From assembly GCF_025998535.1 (NCBI RefSeq), contig NZ_AP024233.1, positions 186,001 to 250,000 on the forward strand: DNA of 64,000 bases. Reading direction: 5' to 3'. The notes under the pieces are model-generated. The model was not told the DNA's origin, made no database searches, and saw only the letters and a program-made list of their open reading frames with translations. This document shows positions 55,447-63,975 of the stretch, one piece after another. The position numbers and the translations under genes were made by a program. The DNA comes from Desulfolithobacter dissulfuricans. GTDB lineage: Bacteria > Desulfobacterota > Desulfobulbia > Desulfobulbales > Desulfobulbaceae. Positions within the stretch are counted from its first letter, which is position 1, and each line of letters begins with the position of its first letter.

Positions 55447-56385
55447 TTATGCCTGGTTGTTTTCTCCGTACACTTCATCGAGGATGGCCCTGCCGCCCCG
55501 GTCGAGCAGTACTTCCGCCAGATTCCGGCCCAGGCTGGCCGCCTCGGACACGGAACCGCTGGCCTGTTCCCTGAGTACGGTCTTGCCGTCCACCGAGGCG
55601 ATCAGGCCGGTCAGGGTCAGGATGTCACCGTCCACAGTGGCATAGGCACCGATGGGAACCTGGCAGCCACCTTCCAGGCGCAGGAGGAAGGCCCGCTCCG
55701 CCGCCACTGCCAGTGCAGTTTCTTCATGGTGGAGAAACTGGAGTCCTTCCAGCAGCTCGCTGTCCGACTCGCGCAGTTCGATACCGAGCGAACCCTGACC
55801 GATGGCAGGCAGCATCTCCTCCACGGAGAAGAGCGCAGTGATCCGTTCCTGCATGCCAAGCCGGTTCAGGCCGGCTCCGGCCAGGATGATGGCATCGTAC
55901 ATGCCTTCGTCAAGTTTGCGCAGTCGGGTGTCCAGATTGCCGCGCAGGTCCTTTATTTCCAGGTCCGGCCGCAGACTGGCGAGCTGGGCCTTGCGGCGCA
56001 GACTCGAGGTGCCGATGGTCGCACCATGGGGCAACTCGGAAAGAGTTGCGTACTTGACCGAGATAAAGGCGTCCTGGGGCACCTCCCGGACCGGGACGAC
56101 GGCCACGTGCAACCCGTCGGGCAGGTCGGTGGGGACATCTTTCATGGAGTGCACGGCCAGATCGACCCGCTTTTCGAGCAACGCGTCTTCGATCTCCTTG
56201 ACAAAGAGCCCCTTGCCGCCCACCTTGGCCAAGGGCACGTCGAGGATCTTGTCGCCCTTGGTAGTGATCTTGACCAGCTCGACACTGGTGCCGGGGTGAT
56301 GTGCTTCGATCTGGTTCTTGACCCAGGTGGACTGGGTGACAGCCAGCAGGCTGGCCCGTGTACCGATTTTGATTGTCTGTTTCAT
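55447..56385 (-). CDS. hemC: Hydroxymethylbilane synthase (porphobilinogen deaminase)
   Basis: 312 aa. Start MKQTIKIGTRASLLAVTQS (ATG 56385), the KDVPTDLP and RRKAQLASLRPDL..RGNLDTRLRKL blocks and the dipyrromethane-cofactor cysteine in RLEGGCQVPIG are all present. It polymerises four porphobilinogens. First gene of the hemC-cobA/hemD-CULT operon. Confidence 0.96.
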   Translation of the reverse strand: MKQTIKIGTRASLLAVTQSTWVKNQIEAHHPGTSVELVKITTKGDKILDVPLAKVGGKGLFVKEIEDALLEKRVDLAVHSMKDVPTDLPDGLHVAVVPVREVPQDAFISVKYATLSELPHGATIGTSSLRRKAQLASLRPDLEIKDLRGNLDTRLRKLDEGMYDAIILAGAGLNRLGMQERITALFSVEEMLPAIGQGSLGIELRESDSELLEGLQFLHHEETALAVAAERAFLLRLEGGCQVPIGAYATVDGDILTLTGLIASVDGKTVLREQASGSVSEAASLGRNLAEVLLDRGGRAILDEVYGENNQA

Positions 56386-56453
56386 GGGAAGATGGAACTC
56401 TTGCGATAGGTCGTTAATCTGGTGAGGTTTGCGTATCAGTAGTTGTTTATAAA

Positions 56454-56523
56454 CCACGAAGAACACGAAGGGCACGAAGAAAAAAAGAAAAAAGAAAAAT
56501 CGTGTTGCTCGTGGTTTTCGTGG
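56454..56523. repeat. CACGAAGAACACGAAG hairpin element, copy 1
   Basis: CCACGAAGAACACGAAGGGC.. at 56454-56477 pairs with 56500-56523 (CCACGAAAACCACGAGCAAC.. read from the other strand) with five mismatches over 24 bases, separated by an A-rich loop. It belongs to the family of short repeats whose spurious translation contains EHEGHEE, common in Geobacter-like and Desulfo genomes. Confidence 0.75.
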
Positions 56524-56664
56524 TGCCGGTACCTGTTACATCCCTGGTGGTCAGGTCCGGATCCGGTGTGTTCAGCGCTTTTTTTTGTTTTCGGATTGCT
56601 GCGTGGAGCAAAAAGACGATCCGGGGGAACCAGTGTAAAAGAAAAGAAGCCGCTTTCAAACTGA

Positions 56665-56704
56665 AAAAAGCGTTTTCATGCCTTGCGACATGAAAACGCT
56701 TTTT
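56665..56704. terminator. Terminator downstream of adk, usable on both strands
   Basis: AAAAGCGTTTTCATG (56666-56680) pairs perfectly with its complement at 56689-56703 around the loop CCTTGCGA. T-rich ends occur on both sides. Confidence 0.85.
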
Positions 56705-56755
56705 GTTGCTCGGGCAACCGTGAAAAAGAGTTGCTACGTTGTTTTGAACATCCTG

Positions 56756-57430
56756 TTACGGCAGTTCTTTCAGGATGGACTCGGAAACTTCCTTGATGTT
56801 CTTGGAGCCGTCCACGGAAATAACCTTGACGTCACCCTTGTTCTTGAAGTAGTTGACTGCGGCCATGGTGCCGGTCTTGTCGTCGTAGTAGATGTCGTGG
56901 CGCTTGTTGATGGCCTCTTCGTCCTGGTCATCGGCCCGGGTGGAGAGCTCGCCGCCGCAGACCCGGCAGACCAGCTTGCCGTCCTTTTCCACCGGCTTGA
57001 TGGCCTCGAAGGCGATATGGTTGGGATGGTTGTTGTCGTTGGCACAGAGGCGGCGGCCCATGATGCGCTCCTTGGCCACTTCACGCGGCAGAACAATCTC
57101 GATCACGTAGTCGAGCTTCATGCCGGACTCCTGCAGGGCCTTGTCCAGGGCCTCGGCCTGGGCCAGGGAGCGGGGGAAGCCATCCAGCAGCCAGCCCTGA
57201 TCCTTGTACTTGCCCAGTGTTTCCAGGACCATGGGGATGGTGATATCATCGGGAACCAGGTCGCCGCGCTCGATGTATTCCTTGGCCTTCTTGCCAAGCT
57301 CGGTCCCGCCCTTGATATGCTCGCGGAAAATGGCACCGGATTCGATATGGGCCAGGCCATACTTATCCTTGATAATAGCGCCCTGGGTGCCCTTGCCACT
57401 GCCGTTCGGTCCAAAAGCCAGAATGTTCAT
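56756..57430 (-). CDS. adk: Adenylate kinase
   Basis: 224 aa. Walker A FGPNGSGKGTQ at residues 7-17, AMP site ESGAIFREHIKGG, DGFPRSLAQAEAL, and a lid with cysteines (RRLCANDNNHP..CRVCGGELSTRADD) that can hold zinc. The lid has three cysteines plus His/Asp nearby. It interconverts AMP + ATP and 2 ADP. Ends at the terminator at 56665-56704. Codons favour C/G strongly, as expected for high expression. Confidence 0.95.
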   Translation of the reverse strand: MNILAFGPNGSGKGTQGAIIKDKYGLAHIESGAIFREHIKGGTELGKKAKEYIERGDLVPDDITIPMVLETLGKYKDQGWLLDGFPRSLAQAEALDKALQESGMKLDYVIEIVLPREVAKERIMGRRLCANDNNHPNHIAFEAIKPVEKDGKLVCRVCGGELSTRADDQDEEAINKRHDIYYDDKTGTMAAVNYFKNKGDVKVISVDGSKNIKEVSESILKELP

Positions 57431-57715
57431 ATCTGTCTCCTTGTGTTGGGTTAGAAAGAAGATGACCTTGTAACTTTATGATATGACAGGAGATGAAGGG
57501 TGCGGTGAAATGAATGACCCCTCATTAACCGGGAAACTATACCGTAACTTGGCCGTTTAAGCTATGAAAATATGTCCCTGGTCCGGGGTCGGGAAACGGT
57601 TGATTTGCGGATCTATTCACGGGGTCGGGATCCTCTGGGGCCTGCCATACTTTTTGACAACTTGGGGTAAAGAGGGTAGAAATGGCCGAATATGGTGCGG
57701 AACAACCGTTAACTG
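57431..57715. other. Non-coding region upstream of adk
   Basis: About 285 bases with no credible gene. It should contain the adk promoter; none was clear enough to mark. A-rich leader at 57440-57500. Confidence 0.4.
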
Positions 57716-57873
57716 GTGCCTGGCCAGAAATGGTATTTTCGCCCGATCTCTGCGTTATGCTCAAAAAATAATGCTCGGAATATTACACATATGCCTGCGC
57801 TTATTTTTTTCGCATTCCTCGGAGTCTCCGCTTACCTGATCTCGAACGAAAATCCTCATTTCTGGACAGGCAC
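57716..57873. repeat. MITE-like inverted-repeat element, copy B (158 bp)
   Basis: Terminal inverted repeats of ~31 bases: left GTGCCTGGCCAGAAATGGTA TTTTCGCCCGA and right (reverse complement) GTGCCTGTCCAGAAATGAGG ATTTTCGTTCGA. The two differ at about 8 positions. No coding capacity. Matches copy A (49861-50014) in the opposite orientation. No clear target-site duplication. Confidence 0.7.
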
Positions 57874-57924
57874 TACCTGACCCTCAATTTGGGCTGACAT
57901 ATGCTGCACCAGGGAGGACACGAG

Positions 57925-57994
57925 CTCACGAAGAACACGAACCTCAATTCAGGACGAAGTTTTTTCTCTTCCTGCCCCTCGTGCTCTTCGTGGA
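57925..57994. repeat. CACGAAGAACACGAAG hairpin element, copy 2
   Basis: CTCACGAAGAACACGA (57925-57940) and TCGTGCTCTTCGTGGA (57979-57994) are inverted copies with two mismatches. Related to copy 1 at 56454-56523; the adk gene and MITE copy B lie between them. Confidence 0.7.
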
Positions 57995-58062
57995 TTAAAA
58001 CACAGCTTGGTTACAGGCACTTCATCCAGGACCTAAAAAGTAAAGAATAAAAGAATTTTATC

Positions 58063-59370
58063 ATGAAAGAAATACGCGTAGGACTCATTGGCTTTGGTAC
58101 TGTCGGCAGCGGGCTGGCCGAAGTACTGCTCGCCCAGCAGGAACGGTTGGAAAAGCGTTCCGGGCTTCGCATCCGGTTGGCCAAGGTGGCTGACATCAAC
58201 ATCTCCGAGATGCCACCCCAGTTTGGCGACGTGGCCCTGACAAACGATGCCGCCGATCTGATAGGTGATCCGGAAATCGATATCGTGGTCGAACTCATCG
58301 GCGGGATCCAGCCGGCAAAGACCTTTGTCATGAATGCCATCGCGGCCGGAAAACACGTGGTGACCGCCAACAAGGCCCTGCTCTCCCAGGAAGGCCGTGA
58401 TATCTTTGCCGCCGCGGCCCGTCATGGAGTGGAAGTAGGCTTCGAGGCCAGTGTCGGCGGCGGTATCCCGGTGATCAAGGCCCTGCGCGAGGGATTGGTT
58501 GCCAATAAAATTCTCTCGATCATGGGCATCATGAACGGGACCGCCAACTACATCCTTACCCGGATGACCGATGAGGGTATTCCTTTTGACGAGGTGCTCA
58601 GAGACGCCCAGCAGCAGGGTTTTGCCGAGGCCGATCCCACCTATGATGTGGAGGGGATCGACACGGCCCACAAGCTGGCCATCCTCATGACCATGGCCTA
58701 TGGGATGAATATCACCCACAACGATATCGCCACCGAGGGTATTTCCCGGATCGAACCGGTGGATATCGAGTTTGCCCGCGAGTTCGGCTGCAGGATCAAA
58801 CTTCTGGCCATCAGCCGTAATCACGGCGATCACGTGGAGGCCCGGGTTCATGCGACCATGGTCCCGGAGCGTCACCTGCTGGCCAGTATCAGCGGCGCCT
58901 TCAACGCGATCCATTTCACCGGCGACATGGTAGGCAACGTTCTGCTCTACGGGCTCGGAGCCGGCAAGATGCCTACCGGTTCGGCCGTGGCTGCGGATAT
59001 CGTCGATATCGCCCGTAATATCGCCACAGGTTCTGTCGGCCGGGTGCCGCCGCTTTCCTATCTCCCCGAGGAGATCAGCGACCGGAAAATAACCCCCATG
59101 GAGGAACTCTCCTGTCCCTATTACTTCCGTATCTCCGCCGTGGACAAGCCCGGGGTCCTCTCGGCCGTTTCGGGCATCCTCAGTCAGCATGATATTTCCA
59201 TCGAGTCGGTGATCCAGAAGGGGCGCAAGCAGAGCGGCCCGGTATCCATTGTCATGCGAACCCATACCGCCCTGGAGTCCTCGGTGAGCAAGGCCCTGGC
59301 TGAAATCGACGCCCTGGACGTGGTGGCCGCGCCCACGGTCAAGATCCGGATTCTGGAAGAGGACGAATAG
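58063..59370 (+). CDS. hom: Homoserine dehydrogenase
   Basis: 435 aa. Rossmann opening VGLIGFGTVGSGLAEVLL, then NKALLSQEG (Lys of the catalytic pair), GIMNGTANYILTRM, and EADPTYDVEGIDTAHKL with the conserved Asp/Lys. A C-terminal ACT domain from ~350 (YYFRISAVDKPGVLSAVSGILSQHDISI) suggests feedback regulation by threonine. It reduces aspartate semialdehyde to homoserine. The COG3635 gene follows after 4 bases. Confidence 0.96.
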   Translation: MKEIRVGLIGFGTVGSGLAEVLLAQQERLEKRSGLRIRLAKVADINISEMPPQFGDVALTNDAADLIGDPEIDIVVELIGGIQPAKTFVMNAIAAGKHVVTANKALLSQEGRDIFAAAARHGVEVGFEASVGGGIPVIKALREGLVANKILSIMGIMNGTANYILTRMTDEGIPFDEVLRDAQQQGFAEADPTYDVEGIDTAHKLAILMTMAYGMNITHNDIATEGISRIEPVDIEFAREFGCRIKLLAISRNHGDHVEARVHATMVPERHLLASISGAFNAIHFTGDMVGNVLLYGLGAGKMPTGSAVAADIVDIARNIATGSVGRVPPLSYLPEEISDRKITPMEELSCPYYFRISAVDKPGVLSAVSGILSQHDISIESVIQKGRKQSGPVSIVMRTHTALESSVSKALAEIDALDVVAAPTVKIRILEEDE

Positions 59371-59374
59371 GGTC

Positions 59375-60607
59375 GTGAAATATATTCTGCTGGTCGGCGA
59401 CGGCATGGGCGATACCCCGGTTCCGTCGCTGGCCGATACAACTCCGCTGGAAGTGGCCCGCAAGCCGGCCATCGACGCCCTGGCCCGCCGGTCCAGGCCC
59501 CTGCTGGTGCAGACCGTGCCGGAAGGGTATCCACCGGGTAGTGACGTGGCCAACCTCTCCCTGCTCGGTTATGCTCCCGAGCGCTATTATACCGGTCGGG
59601 CCCCCCTGGAAGCCGCCTCCATGGGAGTGGAAATCGAGCCCGGGGCCGTGGCTTTCCGCTGCAACCTGGTCACCGTCGAGCGAACCGGCGACGGCCGGAT
59701 TATCATGCTTGATTACTCGGCCGGTCATATCTCCAGTGACGAGGGTCGGATCCTGATCGAGGCTATTCAGGCCGAATGCGGGACCGACCATTTGAGGTTT
59801 CATCCCGGGATCAGCTACCGCCACCTTCTGCTCCGCCAGGGCGAGGTGGACGGCCTGGTCACAGTGCCGCCCCATGATTACCTGGATCAGGACGTGACAG
59901 AGTTTTATAACAGGTATGCCACGGTGCCTGATCTGCAGCAGGTCATGGAACAGGCGGCCGCGATCCTGTCGGATCATCCGGTGAACCGTGAACGGGCTCG
60001 CCGGGGGCAGCTGGTGGCCAATGGTATCTGGCTCTGGGGCGAGGGTCGAAGCCCGGATATGGAGCCGCTCAGGGAGAAGTACGGCGTTTCCGGCAGCCTG
60101 ATATCGGCGGTAGATCTGCTCAAGGGACTCGGGGTCTGCAGCGGTCTCAGGGTTCTGGAGGTCGAGGGGGCGACCGGCTATCTGGACACCAACTACCAGG
60201 GTAAGGCCCAGGCGGCGCTTGCGGCCCTGGAAGAGGACGATTTTGTCCTGGTGCACGTGGAGGCGCCTGACGAGGCCGGGCACCAGGGCAAGGTAGAGGA
60301 CAAGGTCCAGGCCATCGAGGACTTTGATAAAAAAATCGTCGCCCCTATTGTCCAGACCATGGAAGAGCGCGGTGAGGACTTCCGGGTGGTGATCACCATG
60401 GATCATTACACCCCCCTGGCCCGCCGGACTCACGAAGACTGGCCGGTACCCATGATTATTTATGACTCCAGGGGCGTGTCCAACCCTCTTTCCAGGCCCT
60501 ACACCGAGGAGAACGTCAAGCGGGCCGTGGCCGAGCGGGGGGAGCAACCGGTCAGCGGGCCGAGGTTCTTCCAGGCTTTTATCGATCCAGGCCAGGAGGC
60601 CGACTGA
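59375..60607 (+). CDS. COG3635 protein: archaeal-type phosphoglycerate mutase or alternative homoserine kinase
   Basis: 410 aa, alkaline-phosphatase fold. N-terminal LLVGDGMGDTPVPSLA (metal Asp), PPGSDVANLSLLGYAP (Ser nucleophile), VHVEAPDEAGHQGKVEDK (metal Asp/His) and ITMDHYTPLARRTH (late metal ligands) are the family blocks. Annotated elsewhere as ApgM, yet COG3635 genes beside threonine genes are predicted to be homoserine kinases. Position directly after hom (GTG start, 4-base gap) and overlap with the next gene favour the latter. Biochemistry undetermined here. Confidence 0.85.
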   Translation: MKYILLVGDGMGDTPVPSLADTTPLEVARKPAIDALARRSRPLLVQTVPEGYPPGSDVANLSLLGYAPERYYTGRAPLEAASMGVEIEPGAVAFRCNLVTVERTGDGRIIMLDYSAGHISSDEGRILIEAIQAECGTDHLRFHPGISYRHLLLRQGEVDGLVTVPPHDYLDQDVTEFYNRYATVPDLQQVMEQAAAILSDHPVNRERARRGQLVANGIWLWGEGRSPDMEPLREKYGVSGSLISAVDLLKGLGVCSGLRVLEVEGATGYLDTNYQGKAQAALAALEEDDFVLVHVEAPDEAGHQGKVEDKVQAIEDFDKKIVAPIVQTMEERGEDFRVVITMDHYTPLARRTHEDWPVPMIIYDSRGVSNPLSRPYTEENVKRAVAERGEQPVSGPRFFQAFIDPGQEAD

Positions 60608-61059
60608 TGGCCGGTCTGCAGCTCTCGTTGCAGGAACCGGTGTTCACCACCACCTACCGGGTCATCTACGGGGATACTGATGCCGGCGGGGTGATGTATA
60701 ACGCCAATTACCTGCGGCTCTTCGAAATCGGTCGGACCGAGATGATGCGTGCCTGGGCCATGCCCTACAGCGAAATAGAGCAGGCCGGGTTCATCCTTCC
60801 GGTCACCGAGTCCTATCTCCGCTACAAGGCCCCGGCCCGCTATGATGACCTGCTGATCATCGCCACTTCCCTGGTGGAGCTGAAAAAGGTGTCCTGCCGC
60901 TTTACCTACCGGGTCAGCTGCCGGCGGGATGATCGTGAAATTCTCCTGGTCAAGGGGTTCACCAACCATGCCTGCATAACTCGTCAGGGAAAATTGACTC
61001 CCTTTCCTCCTGAAATACGGGACAAGATAGAGGGGATCGGGAAAAAAGCCTGTCCTTGA
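60607..61059 (+). CDS. Hotdog-fold acyl-CoA thioesterase (YbgC/4-HBT family)
   Basis: 150 aa. The motif YGDTDAGGVMYNANYLRLFE near residue 22 has the catalytic Asp and is the YbgC/4-hydroxybenzoyl-CoA thioesterase signature; PVTESYLRYKAPARYDDLL follows. Its start overlaps the previous stop by one base (TGATG). Probably hydrolyses short acyl-CoAs or acyl-ACPs. No functional link to threonine synthesis is evident beyond the transcript. Confidence 0.9.
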   Translation: MAGLQLSLQEPVFTTTYRVIYGDTDAGGVMYNANYLRLFEIGRTEMMRAWAMPYSEIEQAGFILPVTESYLRYKAPARYDDLLIIATSLVELKKVSCRFTYRVSCRRDDREILLVKGFTNHACITRQGKLTPFPPEIRDKIEGIGKKACP

Positions 61060-61071
61060 GCAAACGCGGCC

Positions 61072-61099
61072 TTGACAATCGGCCCGCTTCTGTTAATAT
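61072..61099 (+). promoter_or_regulatory. Promoter of the initiator tRNA gene
   Basis: TTGACA (61072-61077) with a 16-base spacer and TAATAT (61094-61099), 14 bases before the first tRNA base. Strong match for a stable RNA gene. Confidence 0.75.
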
Positions 61100-61112
61100 T
61101 ATCGACACGTGA

Positions 61113-61189
<77 letters not shown>

Positions 61190-61199
61190 AGTAAAATCA

Positions 61200-61234
61200 A
61201 AGGCTTAGGGAGTGCAGCTCCCTAAGCCTTTTTT
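61200..61234 (+). terminator. Terminator of tRNA-fMet, insertion site of the IIC intron
   Basis: AGGCTTAGGGA (61201-61211) and TCCCTAAGCCT (61219-61229) form a perfect 11-bp stem with a 7-base loop, followed by a T run interrupted by the intron at 61235. The 3' exon (TTTATT...) continues the T run. Confidence 0.88.
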
Positions 61235-61943
61235 GTGTTTGCCCGGCATGGCGGGCAAACCCAGCCTGCGGAACGCAGGCGTCACCCCGACCAGGGGGAA
61301 GACAATCCGAATCGCAAGGGCGTTGCTGGCAACGGCAGGGTCTGAAGGAAGCGATAGGAAGTGAGCGGTACATAGCGTAAGTGAACCTGATTCGGCGTCA
61401 TAGGTGGGTAAGCGTGCACAATAGCGTGAAGCCCGATACCTGGTCAGACCTTTGGCGTGATTGAGGATGGGATTGCTCACCGGGAGTTCGCCTTAACCGG
61501 GGAAGCCTCCTAGCGTACTTGCAGTACGAGAGTTAAGGAAGGTTCAAGGAGAGATCCAAGGCCTACCGAAGCGGTGGGAGGTGGCAGATGATTCCGTAGT
61601 AGTGATGAAATCCCGGCCGGAGAAGCCTGGTAACAGCGTGGAGGATAAAACCGGGATGACCTGTCAGCGTTGTTTGACAGGGGCTGGTATTTGCCAAAAG
61701 CGGTATCAGTTGCGAAGGGATGAAGTTTATTTGAAGGTTCCCTGAAGATCATGGAGGTCTGGAGTCAGAACACAAGCTGCCCGACGGGGCGGGGCACATT
61801 TTCGGCGGTATGCTGTGAGAGGCCGTCTGCTGATTTTGGCCGTTCATCGGAGTAACCTGAACAGTTGAGCGTACATTGCCCATTGGGATAGAAGGCGCTC
61901 TCATTTGGGTGAAGACCCGGGGATTCCAGGCAGAAGTGGAGGG

Positions 61944-63233
61944 ATGGGGACGCAGGACAGGAGCATGGTTGACGTTTGGTACAGTCTGTATGACCGGATG
62001 CTGAGCAGGGACGCTCTGCACAAGGCGTTTGGGAAGGTGAGGTCTGCGAAGGGAGCTGCCGGAATAGACGGCCAGTCCATCAAGGACTTTGCCGCATCAG
62101 CCGAAGCCAACATCGACTGTCTCCTGAAGGAACTGTGGGAAAAGAGTTACCAGCCACTGGCCGTGCGCCGGGTAGAGATACCCAAGCCAACCGGAGGAGT
62201 TCGGTTGCTCGGTATTCCAGCAGTCCGTGACCGTGTAGTGCAGCAGGCACTGCTCGACATTCTCCTGCCGATATTCGATCGGGATTTCCACCCGTCGAGC
62301 TATGGCTATCGCCCAGGCCGCAGTTGTCATCAGGCGATATCCAAGGCGACGATGTTTATCCGTGACTACGATCGAAAGTGGGTAGTTGATATGGATCTGT
62401 CCAAATGCTTTGACACCTTGGACCATGATCTCATCCTCAGCGCCTTTCGTCGCCGGATCAGGGACGGGAGTATCCTCGGTCTCCTGGAGAAGTTTCTGAA
62501 GAGCGGTGTAATGACGGATTCGGGATTTACGGCTAGCGAGATCGGCAGTCCACAGGGCGGCGTGATCAGCCCTCTGATAGCCAATGTGTATCTCGATTCT
62601 TTTGATCAATTCATGAAGAATCGTGGCCACCGAATAGTCCGCTATGCGGACGATATCCTGATTCTGTGCCAATCAAAGAAAGCGGCCGAGAATGCTCTTG
62701 AGCAGGCACGGCACTATCTTGAAGGAGAATTGCTGCTGACTGTCAACCGTGAAAAGACCCATATCTGCCACAGCAGTCGGGGCGTAAACTTTCTGGGAGT
62801 ATCCGTATGCTCTCAGTATACGCAAATCCAGCGAGGCAAGATTAAGTCTTTCAAGGCAAAGGTCAAGGCAATGACCCGGCGTAATTCCCCGGTGAATCTT
62901 GAGAAAGTGATTGCAGATCTCAATCCGCTCTTGAGGGGATTTGCCAACTACTTCCGGATAGCGAACTGCACAGGAGAATTTTCAAGGCTGATGAGATGGA
63001 TTCGGAGAAGACTGCGAGCCATCCAGCTGAAATTGTGGAAGAAGCCCAATCGGCTTCACCGCAGGCTGAGGCAGCTTGGATACAGGGGGAAGTTTGATGC
63101 GATCAAAATGAACTCCTGGGCCAATGCGGCAAGTCCTTTGAGCCATTATGCCCTGCCCAACGGATATTTACACCGGGGCTTGGGTCTCTTTGATCTTGGT
63201 GCTGTATCTACTGGAATCTCTGTTTCAATATGA
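61944..63233 (+). CDS. ltrA: Group II intron reverse transcriptase/maturase
   Basis: 429 aa from ATG 61944 (a TTG at 61905 is open). RT motifs: FGKVRSAKGAAGIDGQSI, IPKPTGGVRLLGIPAVRDR, VDMDLSKCFDTLDHDLI, SPQGGVISPLIANVYLD and YADDIL (catalytic). Domain X (LLRGFANYFRIANC) follows near residue 340. No HNH endonuclease domain, in agreement with class C. It splices the intron RNA and mobilises it. Confidence 0.95.
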   Translation: MGTQDRSMVDVWYSLYDRMLSRDALHKAFGKVRSAKGAAGIDGQSIKDFAASAEANIDCLLKELWEKSYQPLAVRRVEIPKPTGGVRLLGIPAVRDRVVQQALLDILLPIFDRDFHPSSYGYRPGRSCHQAISKATMFIRDYDRKWVVDMDLSKCFDTLDHDLILSAFRRRIRDGSILGLLEKFLKSGVMTDSGFTASEIGSPQGGVISPLIANVYLDSFDQFMKNRGHRIVRYADDILILCQSKKAAENALEQARHYLEGELLLTVNREKTHICHSSRGVNFLGVSVCSQYTQIQRGKIKSFKAKVKAMTRRNSPVNLEKVIADLNPLLRGFANYFRIANCTGEFSRLMRWIRRRLRAIQLKLWKKPNRLHRRLRQLGYRGKFDAIKMNSWANAASPLSHYALPNGYLHRGLGLFDLGAVSTGISVSI

Positions 63234-63247
63234 AGGAAAATAAACAG

Positions 63248-63327
63248 GAGCCGTATACGAGACCCGTACGTACGGTTCTGTGAGAGGGATGAGGCAAGCG
63301 TAATTAACTTGCCTCACCCTACTCGAT
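63248..63327 (+). ncRNA. Group II intron domains V and VI
   Basis: Domain V hairpin at 63248-63278 (GAGCCGTATACG opposite CGTACGTACGGTTC) with the catalytic AGC-type triad in GAGCC. Domain VI stem at 63291-63315, with the bulged branch A somewhere on its right side. The exact 3' boundary is inferred from the CGAT-TTT junction. Confidence 0.8.
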
Positions 63328-63374
63328 TTTATTCTGTTCTTATTACCACTGAAATTCAGCCATCGATGGATGAA

Positions 63375-63482
63375 GGTGTCGGGGCTTGCTTGTTGCACGG
63401 GTGTCTGTGGCCTGGATGGCCACAGTCAAGCCCCCAGGGACGGGTTTATGGCGTCCCCGTGAAACAAGCGAGGCCCGACACC
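63375..63482. repeat. Branched palindromic element (three-stem) of 108 bases
   Basis: Outer arms 63375-63401 and 63456-63482 pair over 27 positions with about five mismatches (ends GGTGTCGGG.. and ..CCCGACACC). Inside lie a hairpin CTGTGGCC-TGGAT-GGCCACAG (63405-63425) and another GGGACG..CGTCCC (63437-63457). An alternative pairing of GGGGCTTG (63381-63388) with CAAGCCCC (63427-63434) is possible. No ORF of interest. The element looks like a dispersed palindrome or a structured RNA. Confidence 0.6.
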
Positions 63483-63529
63483 GGTTTCAATGCCAAAAAT
63501 TGATGGTAATCACATTTTTTTAAGGCTTT

Positions 63530-63934
63530 TTAGCGGATGTGGATGGTCATCAGTTTGCCGGTGTCCGGGTCTTTGCAGCGGATTTCCGCCCTGACCCTCT
63601 CGGGTGCTATGGGGGTTTTCAGCTTGAGACGGATGGTCAGCTCTCCTGGTTTCAGGCCCCGGAACAGCCAGCGAACGGTGCCCTTTTTGTGGTTATACTT
63701 CTTGAAGGCAGGGTTGGAGGAGGCAATCTCGGTCCCCGCCGGCAGGTGCTGGATGACGATCAGGCTGGCCGGGGCGGGCGGCTTGACAGTCAGCTGCAGG
63801 GTCAGCCCGGTGGAGGTACGGGTCAGGTACTTGCCGGTGATGACTCCCAGGGCCCAACTCCGGGATGCTGAAATCAGCAGGAGCAGGATGGTGACGGCTA
63901 CCAGGGGTGCCAACCGTTTTCCGTGGTCGGTCAT
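63530..63934 (-). CDS. Secreted protein of unknown function
   Basis: 134 aa. Start ATG 63934 with AAGGAG about 10 bases upstream. N-terminal hydrophobic segment LVAVTILLLLISASRSWA (signal peptide, cleavage near SWA-LGV). The mature part has LTVKPPAPASLIVIQHLPAGTEIAS and GTVRWLFRGLKPGELTIRLKL, like the beta-sandwich modules of adhesin-type repeat proteins (DUF11-like). No family can be named. The frame extends 8 codons upstream to a TTG/ATG that lacks a ribosome site. Confidence 0.65.
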   Translation of the reverse strand: MTDHGKRLAPLVAVTILLLLISASRSWALGVITGKYLTRTSTGLTLQLTVKPPAPASLIVIQHLPAGTEIASSNPAFKKYNHKKGTVRWLFRGLKPGELTIRLKLKTPIAPERVRAEIRCKDPDTGKLMTIHIR

Positions 63935-63975
63935 GGGGGCTCTCCTTAGCGTGATCATAGCGTGTTCTTCCCGAT

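Larger units (their letters stand above)
61235..63327 (+). mobile_element. Group II intron, class C
   Basis: About 2.09 kb. 5' end GTGTTTGCCCGGCATGGCGG fits GUGYG-type starts of class C introns, and the segment CGCAAGGGCG..GGCAACGGC..GGTCTGAAGGAAGCGA recalls domain I of the Oceanobacillus IIC intron. Domain V starts GAGCCGTATACGAGACCCGT at 63248. Domain VI GAGGCAAG..CTTGCCTC runs at 63291-63315. The 3' end reads CCTACTCGAT, then exon. It sits immediately after a hairpin terminator, the typical target of class C introns. The only ORF is the reverse transcriptase. Confidence 0.9.

Noticed and set aside
61235-61943. Independent ncRNA or small genes in the intron 5' part
   Set aside because: The region is explained by group II intron domains I-IV.
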